This document shows, in pieces, positions 46,720-55,871 of a DNA stretch of 64,000 bases; the stretch's first letter is position 1; every line of letters starts with the position of its first letter. The position numbers and the translations under genes were made by a program. The notes beneath the pieces are model-generated. The model was not told where the DNA came from. It made no database searches and saw only the letters and a list, made by a program, of their open reading frames with translations. Source of the DNA: Bacillus infantis NRRL B-14911 (GTDB lineage Bacteria; Bacillota; Bacilli; Bacillales; Cytobacillaceae); NCBI RefSeq assembly GCF_000473245.1, contig NC_022524.1:1822501-1886500 (forward strand), given 5' to 3'.

Positions 46720-47766
46720 GTGAGTGAACGTCAAGCTGCATTAGATATGGCTTTAAAGCAAATAGAAAAACAATTTGGTAAAGGTTCGATCATGAAGCTT
46801 GGAGAGCAGACAGACCGCAAAATTTCAACTTCTCCGAGCGGCTCCCTGGCGCTGGATGTTGCGCTTGGTGTCGGAGGCTACCCTAAGGGGCGCATAGTCG
46901 AAATCTATGGTCCGGAAAGCTCAGGTAAAACGACTGTTGCCCTTCATGCGATTGCTGAGGTGCAGGCAAATGGCGGACAAGCTGCCTTTATCGATGCTGA
47001 GCATGCCCTTGATCCTGTATATGCCCAAAAGCTGGGCGTAAACATTGATGAATTGCTGCTTTCCCAGCCTGATACCGGGGAACAGGCGCTAGAAATTGCT
47101 GAAGCCCTTGTGCGAAGCGGTGCCATTGATATCCTTGTCATCGACTCAGTAGCGGCACTTGTACCGAAAGCAGAGATTGAAGGAGAAATGGGTGACTCCC
47201 ATGTCGGTCTCCAGGCCCGCCTTATGTCCCAGGCCCTTCGTAAATTATCTGGTGCGATCAATAAATCAAGGACGCTCGCCATCTTTATCAACCAGATCCG
47301 TGAAAAAGTCGGAGTCATGTTCGGAAATCCTGAAACCACTCCAGGCGGCCGTGCTCTTAAGTTCTACTCTTCCGTACGTCTGGAAGTGCGCCGTGCTGAA
47401 ACGTTAAAGCAGGGCAATGAAATGGTCGGAAACAAGACAAAAATCAAGGTCGTCAAAAACAAGGTTGCTCCTCCATTTCGTGTCGCAGAAGTTGACATCA
47501 TGTACGGGGAAGGCATCTCAAAAGAAGGCGAAATCATTGATATGGGCTCTGAACTGGATATTGTCCAGAAGAGCGGCTCCTGGTATTCATACAATGAAGA
47601 GAGACTGGGCCAAGGGCGTGAGAATGCGAAACAGTTCCTTAAGGAGAACCCTGATTTAAGGCTGACTATCCAAAAGCAGATCCGCGACCACTATGGTCTT
47701 GATGAGGAGAAGTTATTAGATGAAAACCAGGATCAGGATCAGGAGCATTTCGAACTGATTGACTGA
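46720..47766 (+). CDS. recA: Recombinase RecA
   Basis: 348 residues. Forms ATP-dependent filaments on single-stranded DNA, drives strand exchange and LexA self-cleavage. Walker [10 protein letters not shown] (64-72), Walker [14 protein letters not shown]-binding loop regions ([13 protein letters not shown]) and a Gln/Asp/Glu-rich C-terminal tail are present. GTG start after AAAGGAGG at 9 bases. SOS-regulated through the box at 46592. Confidence 0.99.
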   Translation: MSERQAALDMALKQIEKQFGKGSIMKLGEQTDRKISTSPSGSLALDVALGVGGYPKGRIVEIYGPESSGKTTVALHAIAEVQANGGQAAFIDAEHALDPVYAQKLGVNIDELLLSQPDTGEQALEIAEALVRSGAIDILVIDSVAALVPKAEIEGEMGDSHVGLQARLMSQALRKLSGAINKSRTLAIFINQIREKVGVMFGNPETTPGGRALKFYSSVRLEVRRAETLKQGNEMVGNKTKIKVVKNKVAPPFRVAEVDIMYGEGISKEGEIIDMGSELDIVQKSGSWYSYNEERLGQGRENAKQFLKENPDLRLTIQKQIRDHYGLDEEKLLDENQDQDQEHFELID

Positions 47767-47773
47767 TCACTTG

Positions 47774-47800
47774 AGGCAAAGCCACAGGCTTTGCCTTTTG
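47774..47800 (+). terminator. Terminator after recA
   Basis: AGGCAAAGCC (47774-47783), loop ACA, GGCTTTGCCT (47787-47796), T-rich tail. Confidence 0.9.
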
Positions 47801-47817
47801 CTTTTATGGAGGTTAGA

Positions 47818-47904
47818 ATGAAACAAAGGGCAGCTCATTTGGCATGGAATACGTCAAATGGGGGATACATCTGGCGCAGTTGCCAGACTTGTCCGAAATA
47901 TTAA
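47818..47904 (+). CDS. Possible 28-residue small protein between recA and rny
   Basis: GGAGG at 47809-47813 is followed at 4 bases by ATG and 28 codons ending in TAA. The peptide is basic and aromatic with a CQTC pair near its end (RSCQTCPKY). No relative is recognised and no promoter is seen between it and the recA terminator, so it may be chance. It lies upstream of the rny promoter. Confidence 0.25.
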   Translation: MKQRAAHLAWNTSNGGYIWRSCQTCPKY

Positions 47905-47926
47905 AAAAAGCCGCAAGGACAAACCC

Positions 47927-47955
47927 TTGACAATAAAAATCCACAGCTTTACAAT
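47927..47955 (+). promoter_or_regulatory. Strong sigma-A promoter of rny
   Basis: Perfect TTGACA (47927-47932), 17-base spacer, TACAAT (47950-47955), giving a leader of about 130 nt. Confidence 0.8.
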
Positions 47956-48090
47956 TATATTGTATATTTTACATTTTTATGAGTATTTGAAAACGTTTAA
48001 AGCCTTAGTGCTGTATGTTGATCCTAAACAATGTACATGCCGACACTTTAGAAACGTAACACAAAAAAGTTCATAGCAAGAGGAGGTGAA

Positions 48091-49653
48091 ATGATGGATA
48101 TTTTATTAGTCATCTCCATTTTGCTTGCCCTAGTCGTCGGTGCAGTTGTTGGCTATTTTATTCGCAAATCGATTGCCGAAGCAAAAATTGCAGGAGCTAA
48201 GAACGCTGCTGAGCAAATCCTTGAGGATGCAAGGCGTGAAGCTGATGCTTCAAAGAAGGAAGCCCTGCTGGAAGCAAAAGATGAAATTCACAAGCTTCGG
48301 ACTGAAGCTGAACAAGAAGTTCGTGATCGAAGAAATGAGCTGCAAAAACAAGAAAATCGTTTACTGCAAAAAGAGGAGAATCTTGACCGGAAAGATGAAT
48401 CGCTTGATAAGCGTGAATCAATCCTGGAGAAAAGAGACGATTCTCTTAACAAAAAACAACAGCATATTGAAGAGATGGAAAGCAAAGTGGACGAGATGGT
48501 ACGAGCACAGCAATCTGAGCTGGAACGCATCTCAGGCTTAACTCGTGAAGAGGCAAAATCCATCATTTTAGATCGGGTCGAGCAGGAAGTTGCTCACGAT
48601 ATTGCCATAATGGTGAAGGAAACGGAAAACCGCGCGAAGGAAGAGGCAGACAAGAAGGCGAAGGAAGTATTGTCATTGGCCATTCAGCGCTGCGCTGCAG
48701 ACCATGTTGCAGAAACGACCGTATCAGTGGTCAATCTGCCTAACGATGAAATGAAGGGACGTATCATCGGCCGTGAAGGACGGAATATACGTACACTCGA
48801 AACGCTTACCGGAATTGATCTTATCATCGATGATACTCCGGAAGCAGTCATTTTATCCGGGTTTGATCCAATCCGCCGTGAGACAGCAAGGCTTGCTCTC
48901 GAAAAATTAGTTCAGGATGGACGCATTCACCCGGCGAGGATTGAGGAAATGGTGGATAAAGCGCGCCGCGAAGTGGACGAGCATATCCGTGAAATCGGTG
49001 AGCAGACGACCTTTGAGGTCGGCGTACACGGACTTCACCCGGACCTTATCAAAATTCTCGGCCGCCTGAAGTTCCGTACCAGCTACGGACAGAATGTGCT
49101 GAAACACTCAATGGAAGTTGCCCAGCTTTCAGGGCTGCTGGCTGCTGAGCTTGGCGAAGATGAAACGCTTGCCCGCCGCGCCGGCCTGCTTCATGATATC
49201 GGTAAAGCAATCGACCATGAAGTAGAAGGAAGCCATGTTGAAATCGGTGTTGAACTTGCGACTAAGTACAAAGAGCATCCGGTTGTCATCAACAGCATTG
49301 CTTCCCACCATGGCGATACTGAGCCTACATCCATTATCGCTGTACTTGTTGCTGCAGCAGATGCTTTATCAGCAGCAAGGCCTGGAGCGAGAAGGGAAAC
49401 GCTTGAAAATTATATCCGCCGTCTGGAAAAACTGGAGGAGATTTCTGAATCCTATGATGGGGTCGAGAAATCATTTGCCATCCAGGCCGGAAGGGAAATC
49501 AGGATCATGGTTAAGCCTGATCAGATTGATGACCTTGAGTCACACAGGCTCGCAAGGGATATACGCAAAAAGATTGAAGAAGAGCTTGATTATCCAGGAC
49601 ATATCAAGGTTACGGTCATCCGTGAAACGAGAGCCGTTGAATACGCAAAATAA
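48091..49653 (+). CDS. rny: Ribonuclease Y
   Basis: 520 residues, the same as in B. subtilis. Membrane-bound endoribonuclease that starts mRNA decay. N-terminal membrane helix (~4-24; [20 protein letters not shown]), long coiled coil (~30-195) with [11 protein letters not shown] repeats, KH domain (~215-275; [15 protein letters not shown]) and HD domain with His368-Asp369 in [15 protein letters not shown] 48091 or 48094 could start; the latter is better spaced from GAGGAGGTG. A terminator follows. Confidence 0.98.
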   Translation: MMDILLVISILLALVVGAVVGYFIRKSIAEAKIAGAKNAAEQILEDARREADASKKEALLEAKDEIHKLRTEAEQEVRDRRNELQKQENRLLQKEENLDRKDESLDKRESILEKRDDSLNKKQQHIEEMESKVDEMVRAQQSELERISGLTREEAKSIILDRVEQEVAHDIAIMVKETENRAKEEADKKAKEVLSLAIQRCAADHVAETTVSVVNLPNDEMKGRIIGREGRNIRTLETLTGIDLIIDDTPEAVILSGFDPIRRETARLALEKLVQDGRIHPARIEEMVDKARREVDEHIREIGEQTTFEVGVHGLHPDLIKILGRLKFRTSYGQNVLKHSMEVAQLSGLLAAELGEDETLARRAGLLHDIGKAIDHEVEGSHVEIGVELATKYKEHPVVINSIASHHGDTEPTSIIAVLVAAADALSAARPGARRETLENYIRRLEKLEEISESYDGVEKSFAIQAGREIRIMVKPDQIDDLESHRLARDIRKKIEEELDYPGHIKVTVIRETRAVEYAK

Positions 49654-49684
49654 AGCAGTGCTTCGGCGCTGCTTTATTTTTTTG
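49652..49684 (+). terminator. Terminator after rny
   Basis: AAAGCAGTGC (49652-49661), UUCG-type tetraloop, GCGCTGCTTT (49666-49675) with one G:U, then T run. Confidence 0.92.
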
Positions 49685-49717
49685 GCATTACAATACGAAT
49701 GGGAATCCTCCTTTTTG

Positions 49718-49726
49718 TGTTACAAT
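49718..49726 (+). promoter_or_regulatory. Extended -10 promoter of ymdB
   Basis: TGTTACAAT, 40 bases before the ymdB start. Confidence 0.5.
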
Positions 49727-49766
49727 GATAAAAGTGAAGAAATTGAAGTTAGAAAGGGTTTGCTGA

Positions 49767-50564
49767 ATGAATATTTTGTTTGTTGGAGATGTAGTTGGTT
49801 CTCCCGGGCGTGATATGGTAAAAGAATATCTGCCCAAACTGAAAGATAAGTACCGTCCACAGGTGACCATTATTAATGGTGAAAATGCTGCAGGCGGGAA
49901 AGGAATTACGGAAAAGATTTACCGGGGGTTTTTGGAAGCAGGCGCGCAGGCGGTGACCCTTGGCAATCATACATGGGATAACAGAGAGATTTTTGAGTTT
50001 ATTGAGAGTGCGAAATATCTGATCAGGCCTGCGAACTTCCCGGATAATAACCCTGGCAAAGGCATTGTCTATTTAAAGGTGAACAATGATGAAGTGGCTG
50101 TTATTAACCTTCAGGGCAGGACCTTTTTGCAGCCGTCCGACTGTCCGTTTAAAAAAGCGGATGAGCTCATCGAGGAAGCCCGGCAGCGCACTCCCTTCAT
50201 CTTTGTCGATTTTCATGCGGAAGCGACAAGCGAAAAGCAGGCCATGGGCTGGTATCTTGATGGAAAGGCATCTGCTGTCGTTGGTACGCACACACATGTC
50301 CAGACGGCAGATAACCGGATCCTTCCTGACGGGACTGCCTTCATAACTGATGTAGGCATGACCGGCCCTTATGACGGAATCCTGGGCGTTGAGAAGGAAG
50401 CCGTATTGAAAAGGTTCATGACAAACCTTCCTGTCCGTTTTGAGGTGCCGAAGGAAGGCAGGGACCAGCTTAGCGCTGTATCGGTCGAACTGGATCGGAA
50501 AACAGGGCTTGCCAGGAAAATAGAAAGAATTCTGATCAACGAAGATCATCCTTTTTTCAGCTGA
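49767..50564 (+). CDS. ymdB: Metallophosphodiesterase YmdB
   Basis: 265 residues, TIGR00282 family. Metal ligands are visible in FVGDVVG (Asp8), NGENAAGGKG, GNHTWDN, DFHAEATSEK and GTHTHVQTAD. B. subtilis YmdB hydrolyses 2',3'-cyclic nucleotides and is needed for biofilm and nanotube formation and the choice between motility and matrix. It lies next to rny and spoVS as usual. Confidence 0.95.
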   Translation: MNILFVGDVVGSPGRDMVKEYLPKLKDKYRPQVTIINGENAAGGKGITEKIYRGFLEAGAQAVTLGNHTWDNREIFEFIESAKYLIRPANFPDNNPGKGIVYLKVNNDEVAVINLQGRTFLQPSDCPFKKADELIEEARQRTPFIFVDFHAEATSEKQAMGWYLDGKASAVVGTHTHVQTADNRILPDGTAFITDVGMTGPYDGILGVEKEAVLKRFMTNLPVRFEVPKEGRDQLSAVSVELDRKTGLARKIERILINEDHPFFS

Positions 50565-50569
50565 ATAAC

Positions 50570-50602
50570 AGGGGCTGCCTTTCCATGGGCAGTCTCTTTT
50601 TG
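50570..50602 (+). terminator. Terminator after ymdB
   Basis: GGCTGCC and GGGCAGTC arms around a TTTCCAT loop, then TCTTTTTG. Confidence 0.75.
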
Positions 50603-50650
50603 TTTATGTGAACCCGTAAAGTACGGAATTTTCCAATATTTTGTCCAAGC

Positions 50651-50676
50651 TGGAATATGTTTTTTATCCTCTGAAT
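50651..50676 (+). promoter_or_regulatory. Candidate sigma-H promoter of spoVS
   Basis: TGGAATAT (50651-50658) and CTGAAT (50671-50676), with 14 bases between the GGAATAT block and GAAT, resemble the sigma-H pattern (AGGAwWW, then GAAT). B. subtilis spoVS depends on sigma-H. Confidence 0.45.
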
Positions 50677-50763
50677 ATAGTAGCAATGGAATGATATACC
50701 TGATGTGCCCGGGGCATTAATCCCGAGGGCATGCAGGAGGGGATAAACAAGGAGGAGCTAGGA

Positions 50764-51024
50764 ATGGAAATATTAAAAGTTTCAGCAAAGTCTAATCCTA
50801 ATTCTGTAGCTGGTGCGCTTGCTGGTGTTCTGCGTGAAAGAGGCGGCGCAGAGATCCAGGCAATTGGTGCGGGTGCATTGAACCAAGCGGTTAAAGCAGT
50901 AGCGATCGCCCGAGGATTCGTAGCGCCTAGCGGAGTGGATTTGATCTGCATTCCTGCTTTCACCGATATTAAGATTGACGGTGAAGAGCGGACAGCGATC
51001 AAGCTGATTGTTGAGCCAAGATAA
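50764..51024 (+). CDS. spoVS: Stage V sporulation protein S
   Basis: 86 residues, nearly identical to the B. subtilis protein as I recall it (MEILKVSAKSNPNSVAGALA; ends IKLIVEPR). Alba-like fold; affects septation and coat assembly during sporulation. ATG 50764 follows AGGAGG at 7 bases; the in-frame ATG at 50731 lies before this site. Confidence 0.97.
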   Translation: MEILKVSAKSNPNSVAGALAGVLRERGGAEIQAIGAGALNQAVKAVAIARGFVAPSGVDLICIPAFTDIKIDGEERTAIKLIVEPR

Positions 51025-51100
51025 CAAAAGGGAAAAGTAGAGGCATACAAAATATAGCGGCCCTTTGCTTTGGGCAATAAATAGCCGGCAGTACATCATT

Positions 51101-51138
51101 TTTGCCTGTTTGCTTAAAAAGAGCAAACAGGCTTTTTT
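51101..51138 (+). terminator. Terminator after spoVS
   Basis: GCCTGTTTGCT (51104-51114), 7-base loop, AGCAAACAGGC (51122-51132), T run. Eleven perfect pairs. Confidence 0.93.
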
Positions 51139-51257
51139 CCATTCATGCAAGTGCTGCTCTATTTTTATTTTATAATCAGTGCAGTCTGAATAAAGGAATT
51201 GAAATAGCATCCATCGAATATAGTTGCTATCCAGATATATTGAAAGGGGAGGAAAAC

Positions 51258-52184
51258 ATGAACATTTTTGATTCTCACTGCGACGTCCTTTATAAAATGT
51301 TTATTGATCCTTCAATTGAATTCAGGAGCAGCAGCCGGCTGCATATTGATTACGAGAAGCTTGTAAAAGCAGGCTCCAAGGTTCAATGCTTTGCCGTCTA
51401 TGTCCCGGAATCGGTCCATCCGAACATGAAGTTCCATGCTGCGCTGTATATGATTGAGCTTTTTTACGATAGGGTGCTGAAGCCGTTCCCGAAGATGAAG
51501 CACATCAGGGATAGAGGGCAGGCATACCAGCTGAAGGAGGACGAAATCGGCGCAGTCCTGACTCTTGAAGGGTGCGACTGCATCGGAGATGACCTTCTTA
51601 AGCTGAAAACCCTGATAAGGCTTGGCGTATCTTCTGTCGGGCTCACCTGGAATTACAGCAATTATGCAGCAGACGGCGCCCTTGAGGAAAGGGGGGCAGG
51701 ACTATCTTCATTTGGAAAAAAAGCGGTCGGGATCCTGAATGAAAAGCAGTGCTTATGCGATGTATCCCACCTCTCTGAGAAAGGGTTCTGGGATTTGATG
51801 GAGCTGGCAGAATTACCTTTTGCCTCCCATTCCAACTGCCATGCCCTCTGCCCTGTGCCAAGGAATTTGAACGACAATCAGCTGAAGGCGCTGATTGAGC
51901 GGGACAGCGTCATCGGACTGACATTTGTTCCGGAATTTTTGACAGGAACCAAAGAATCCGCGATTTCTGACATCCTTAAGCATGTAGAACATGTCTGTTC
52001 CCTGGGAGGAGAAGACCATACCGGTTTTGGATCTGATTTTGACGGCATTGATGATACAGTAAAAGGGCTGTCTTCTTTCCAATATTATGGGAACCTAGTA
52101 AACGAACTTCAAAAACATTATTCTGAGATACAAGTAGAAAAATTCCTTTTTCGCAATATGGAAAAAAGGCTGCCTCCTGCCTGA
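51258..52184 (+). CDS. M19 family (renal-type) dipeptidase
   Basis: 308 residues. Zinc TIM-barrel dipeptidase: FDSHCD (His-x-Asp type ligand near residue 6), LTLEGCDCIG (glutamate ligand), CDVSHLSEKGFWD and SHSNCHAL (histidine ligands) and GFGSDFDGI. Cleaves dipeptides, possibly ones with D-residues from peptidoglycan; substrate unknown. Not at this place in B. subtilis. ATG 51258 follows GGGGAGG; a longer open frame to 51102 would overlap the spoVS terminator and is rejected. Confidence 0.92.
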   Translation: MNIFDSHCDVLYKMFIDPSIEFRSSSRLHIDYEKLVKAGSKVQCFAVYVPESVHPNMKFHAALYMIELFYDRVLKPFPKMKHIRDRGQAYQLKEDEIGAVLTLEGCDCIGDDLLKLKTLIRLGVSSVGLTWNYSNYAADGALEERGAGLSSFGKKAVGILNEKQCLCDVSHLSEKGFWDLMELAELPFASHSNCHALCPVPRNLNDNQLKALIERDSVIGLTFVPEFLTGTKESAISDILKHVEHVCSLGGEDHTGFGSDFDGIDDTVKGLSSFQYYGNLVNELQKHYSEIQVEKFLFRNMEKRLPPA

Positions 52185-52448
52185 AGAAACGAGATTGGCG
52201 GATGAAGGACTTCCTTTAAAAAAACCTTTCGCTCAGGGGCTTAGGACAGGACTGTGCAAGCCATTCCTCCAAGGGATTTATTCTTTGGAAAGGGTTGCTT
52301 TTTTCGGGGGTTCGGTCTAGAATTGAAATCGTTTAGTACCCTTTTGCACCTTTTTTGAAGCTGTTTTCCATTGTTTGATAGGCTGCAGGGGTTAATTAAT
52401 AGACCATACAATTATACATATATAGAACAATCCGAAGGGGTGTAATGA

Positions 52449-54185
52449 ATGTTAAAGCAGCTTTCTTGGAAAGTAGGCGGACAGCAGGGGGAAGGAATTG
52501 AGAGTACAGGGGAAATCTTCTCTATAGCTCTTAACCGCCTCGGCTATTATTTATATGGGTACCGGCATTTTTCTTCGAGGATCAAAGGAGGGCATACGAA
52601 TAATAAGATCCGGGTCAGCACGTCCCAGATCCGCTCCATTTCCGATGATCTTGATATTTTAGTAGCTTTTGACCAGGAAACGATTGATGTGAACTATAAA
52701 GAGCTTCATGATAAAGGCGTTATCATTGCCGATGCGAAATTTGATCCGAAGAAGCCAGAGGATACGACTGCATCGCTGTTTGCTGTACCTTTTACCGAGC
52801 TTGCCACTGAGCTGGGGACTTCTTTGATGAAAAATATGGTCGCTGTCGGCGCGACCTGTGCCATTCTTAATCTGGATATCAAAGTTTTTGAGGAAGTTGT
52901 CCAGGAGATTTTCGGCAGAAAAGGGCAGCAGGTTGTCGATAAAAATATGGAAGCCATCAAAGCCGGATTTGACCGGATGAAGGAACTGGCTGGCGAAGGC
53001 GCAGAACTTATGGAGCTTGAAAAAGCTGATGGGAAAAAGCGCATGTTCATGATCGGGAATGACGCCATCGCACTTGGTGCTCTTGCCGGCGGCTGCCGCT
53101 TCATGGCGGCCTATCCGATTACTCCTGCATCCGAGATCATGGAGTACCTGATCAAGAAGCTTCCACCGCTTGGCGGGAGCGTTATCCAGACAGAAGATGA
53201 AATTGCGGCTGTTACCATGGCGATCGGCGCCAACTATGGCGGTGTCCGTGCAATGACTGCTTCAGCAGGACCCGGGCTTTCATTGAAGATGGAAGCGATC
53301 GGTCTTTCCGGCATTACCGAAACGCCGCTTGTGATTGTAGACACACAGCGCGGAGGACCTTCTACAGGACTGCCTACAAAGCAGGAGCAGTCTGACCTGA
53401 TGGCGATGATCTATGGAACCCACGGGGAAATCCCTAAGATCGTGTTTGCGCCAAGCACGGTCCAGGAAGCTTTCTATGATGCAGCAGAAGCTTTCAATCT
53501 GGCAGAAGAATACCAGTGCCCTGTCATCATGCTTTCTGACCTGCAGCTGTCTCTCGGCAAACAGACAGTCGAACCGCTGGACTTCAGCAAAGTTGAAATC
53601 CGCAGGGGCAAGCTAGTGGATGAAGAGCTGCCTGAAATCGAAAACAAAGGTTATTTCAAGCGCTATGAAGTGACAGAAGACGGGGTATCCCCGCGCGTGG
53701 TGCCAGGCATGAAGAACGGCATCCACCACGTAACCGGCGTAGAACATGACGAAACTGGAAAGCCTTCTGAATCCGCAGCAAACCGCAGAGATCAGATGAA
53801 CAAGCGTTTCCGGAAAGTCGAAAATATTAAATTCAGCAATCCGATCCATAAAAATGCGCCGCATGAGGAAGCAGACCTCCTGATTGTCGGCTTCAACTCC
53901 ACAAGGGGAGCGATAGAAGAGGCTATGGGCCGCCTTGAAAAGGATGGCCTGAAGGTTAATCATGCTCACATCCGCCTGATTCACCCGTTCCCGGCAGAAG
54001 AGCTAAGACCTCTGATGGAGTCTGCCAAAAAGGTGGCTGTGATTGAAAACAATGCAACAGGCCAGCTGGCAAACATCATCAAAATGAATGTCGGCCAGCA
54101 TCAAAAAATCAATAAAATCCTGAAATATGACGGGAATCCATTCCTGCCTAATGAAATCCATACCACTTGCAAGGAGCTGTTCTAA
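52449..54185 (+). CDS. korA: 2-oxoacid:ferredoxin oxidoreductase, alpha subunit (gamma-alpha fusion)
   Basis: 578 residues. The N-terminal ~190 residues form the gamma domain (GGQQGEGIESTGEIF), fused to the alpha (Pyr and domain III) part (YPITPASEIMEY; TASAGPGLSLKMEAIG; ending NATGQLANII). With the next gene it makes a two-subunit enzyme that oxidatively decarboxylates a 2-oxoacid (often 2-oxoglutarate) to acyl-CoA using ferredoxin. No fused 4Fe-4S ferredoxin domain. Absent from B. subtilis here but found in other Bacillaceae. ATG 52449 follows GAAGGGGTG. One base separates it from korB. Confidence 0.92.
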   Translation: MLKQLSWKVGGQQGEGIESTGEIFSIALNRLGYYLYGYRHFSSRIKGGHTNNKIRVSTSQIRSISDDLDILVAFDQETIDVNYKELHDKGVIIADAKFDPKKPEDTTASLFAVPFTELATELGTSLMKNMVAVGATCAILNLDIKVFEEVVQEIFGRKGQQVVDKNMEAIKAGFDRMKELAGEGAELMELEKADGKKRMFMIGNDAIALGALAGGCRFMAAYPITPASEIMEYLIKKLPPLGGSVIQTEDEIAAVTMAIGANYGGVRAMTASAGPGLSLKMEAIGLSGITETPLVIVDTQRGGPSTGLPTKQEQSDLMAMIYGTHGEIPKIVFAPSTVQEAFYDAAEAFNLAEEYQCPVIMLSDLQLSLGKQTVEPLDFSKVEIRRGKLVDEELPEIENKGYFKRYEVTEDGVSPRVVPGMKNGIHHVTGVEHDETGKPSESAANRRDQMNKRFRKVENIKFSNPIHKNAPHEEADLLIVGFNSTRGAIEEAMGRLEKDGLKVNHAHIRLIHPFPAEELRPLMESAKKVAVIENNATGQLANIIKMNVGQHQKINKILKYDGNPFLPNEIHTTCKELF

Positions 54186-55052
54186 ATGGCCACATTTAAA
54201 GATTTTCGCAATAACGTCAAGCCAAACTGGTGCCCTGGATGCGGAGACTTCTCTGTCCAGGCCGCCATCCAGCGGGCAGCTGCCAATGTAGGGCTCGAGC
54301 CGGACAGCCTTGCAGTCGTCTCAGGCATTGGATGTTCCGGCAGGATTTCCGGCTATATCAACTCATATGGATTCCACGGCATCCACGGGCGCGCACTCCC
54401 GATTGCCCAAGGCCTTAAAATGGCAAACCGCGATCTGACAGTCATCGCTTCCGGCGGTGACGGTGACGGCTTTGCGATTGGGATGGGGCATACCGTCCAT
54501 TCCATCCGCCGTAATGTCGATATTACCTATATTGTAATGGACAATCAGATTTACGGACTGACAAAAGGGCAGACTTCACCAAGGTCTGCTGCCGGATTCA
54601 AAACAAAGTCCACGCCGCACGGCTCTGTCGAGCAAGCTATTTCACCGATGGAAATGGCGCTGACAGCGGGGGCAACGTTTGTGGCCCAAAGCTTTTCAAC
54701 TGACCTGAAGGACCTGACAGCGCTGATCGAAGCAGGCATCAAGCATAAAGGCTTCTCGCTCATCAACGTTTTCAGCCCGTGCGTGACTTATAATAAAGTG
54801 AATACGTACGACTGGTTCAAAGAAAACCTGACAAAGCTCGCCGATGTGGAAGGCTATGACTCTTCAGACCGCTCCATGGCCATGCAGACGCTAATGAAGC
54901 ATGACGGACTTGTGACAGGCTTGATCTACCAGGATACAGAGCGCAAATCCTATCAGGAAATGCTCCCTGGCTATTCCGAAACACCGCTTGCCCATGCAGA
55001 CCTGAAGCTCGATGAAGAGCATTTCGGCAAACTGACAGCAGAATTTATGTGA
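54186..55052 (+). CDS. korB: 2-oxoacid:ferredoxin oxidoreductase, beta subunit
   Basis: 288 residues. Thiamine-diphosphate subunit. WCPGCGDF (two cysteines of the cluster; a further Cys in GIGCSGR and a later FSPCVTYN provide the others), and the GGDGDGFAIG...DNQIYGLTKGQ magnesium-ThDP site are clear. Starts directly after the korA stop, so co-translated. Substrate choice (2-oxoglutarate versus pyruvate) cannot be read from sequence alone. Confidence 0.93.
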   Translation: MATFKDFRNNVKPNWCPGCGDFSVQAAIQRAAANVGLEPDSLAVVSGIGCSGRISGYINSYGFHGIHGRALPIAQGLKMANRDLTVIASGGDGDGFAIGMGHTVHSIRRNVDITYIVMDNQIYGLTKGQTSPRSAAGFKTKSTPHGSVEQAISPMEMALTAGATFVAQSFSTDLKDLTALIEAGIKHKGFSLINVFSPCVTYNKVNTYDWFKENLTKLADVEGYDSSDRSMAMQTLMKHDGLVTGLIYQDTERKSYQEMLPGYSETPLAHADLKLDEEHFGKLTAEFM

Positions 55053-55069
55053 GTTGAAAAACCGCTGGG

Positions 55070-55111
55070 CCGCCCCGCGGAAAGCGAAGCTCCTGGAACG
55101 GAAAACAACAG
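55070..55111. repeat. Short dispersed repeat, copy 2
   Basis: CCGCCCCGCGGAAAGCGAAG followed by CTCCTGGAACGGAAAACAACAG is the counterpart of the copy at 1125, with about six changes in 42 bases. Confidence 0.7.
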
Positions 55112-55211
55112 ACTTCATGTGAAAGGCAGGGGCCCTGCAAAGAAAATAGTTCAGATAATATGGAGCCAACAGCCTGAACAATACACGTTTTGTAATGGAA
55201 ATTAATAAACC

Positions 55212-55246
55212 AAAATAGCCTGGGATATCCCGGGCTATTTTTTTTA
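55212..55246 (+). terminator. Terminator after korB
   Basis: AAATAGCCTGGGAT (55213-55226) and ATCCCGGGCTATTT (55227-55240) make a 14-bp stem with one G:U, then T run. Confidence 0.92.
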
Positions 55247-55311
55247 AATAGGTAGTTCTATACCCCATCGCTGGATAATTGAACTGCCGAGTTATTTTTA
55301 GTAAAACCTGA

Positions 55312-55547
55312 TGGAGAAAAATAGAGGGAGAAATTCCCCACTGAAAACCCTTTAAATAGAGGGAGAAATTCCCCTTATATGAAAAATAGCACTGAAAACC
55401 CTTTAAATAGAGGGAGAGATTCCTCTTATTGGACTTGGAAGTATGAAAATAAAGGGCTTTTCTTTTAATAGAGGGAAAAACTCCCCTTATTTTACTCAAA
55501 AACCCGCTCTAATCTGCGATTAGCAGTAAAATCTCCCCTTATTTTTC
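55312..55547. repeat. Cluster of small AT-rich hairpin repeats
   Basis: AATAGAGGGAGAAATTCCCC-type units start at 55321, 55356, 55407 and 55468, with a partial one at ~55530. Each holds GGGA-GAAAT-TCCC or a variant (AGAGAT, AAAAAC loops), often followed by TTAT. The flank ACTGAAAACCCTTTAA occurs twice (55340, 55391). Spacing is irregular (35, 51, 61). No gene. All units open with ATAGAGGG, as do those of the 52-bp array at 18.65 kb. Confidence 0.75.
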
Positions 55548-55642
55548 TATCACGGTTACTACTCTTCAGCTTTCCATCTGCTGTATCTGCTAAGAGCAAG
55601 TATGCACTCAGAGCGGTCTCATATGCCATTTTCAGTGATTCT

Positions 55643-55670
55643 CCACGGAAAGTGAATTACTTGCCTGCAA
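55643..55670. repeat. Short dispersed repeat, diverged copy 3
   Basis: CCACGGAAAGTGAATTAC then TTGCCTGCAA resembles CCCACGGAAAGCGAAG-TGCCTGCAA of copy 1 with a small insertion. Confidence 0.4.
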
Positions 55671-55871
55671 AGCCCATGTCTTTTTATCCATCCATCCCAT
55701 CCCCAGCTGCCAAAGTACCAATAGAGTCAGTATCCTTACAGGATTTCTATTGTTTTCAGCGTTTTAAACCCTTATACTATTATAATGTGTACAACATTTT
55801 AACTGCGCTTACATGATAGAAATGAAAATAGCGATTAGCGTTTGGATAGACAGAAGAAAGGGGTACTTTCT

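Noticed and set aside
47858-48076. 72-codon open frame between recA and rny
   Set aside because: It runs through the strong rny promoter and has no ribosome-binding site.
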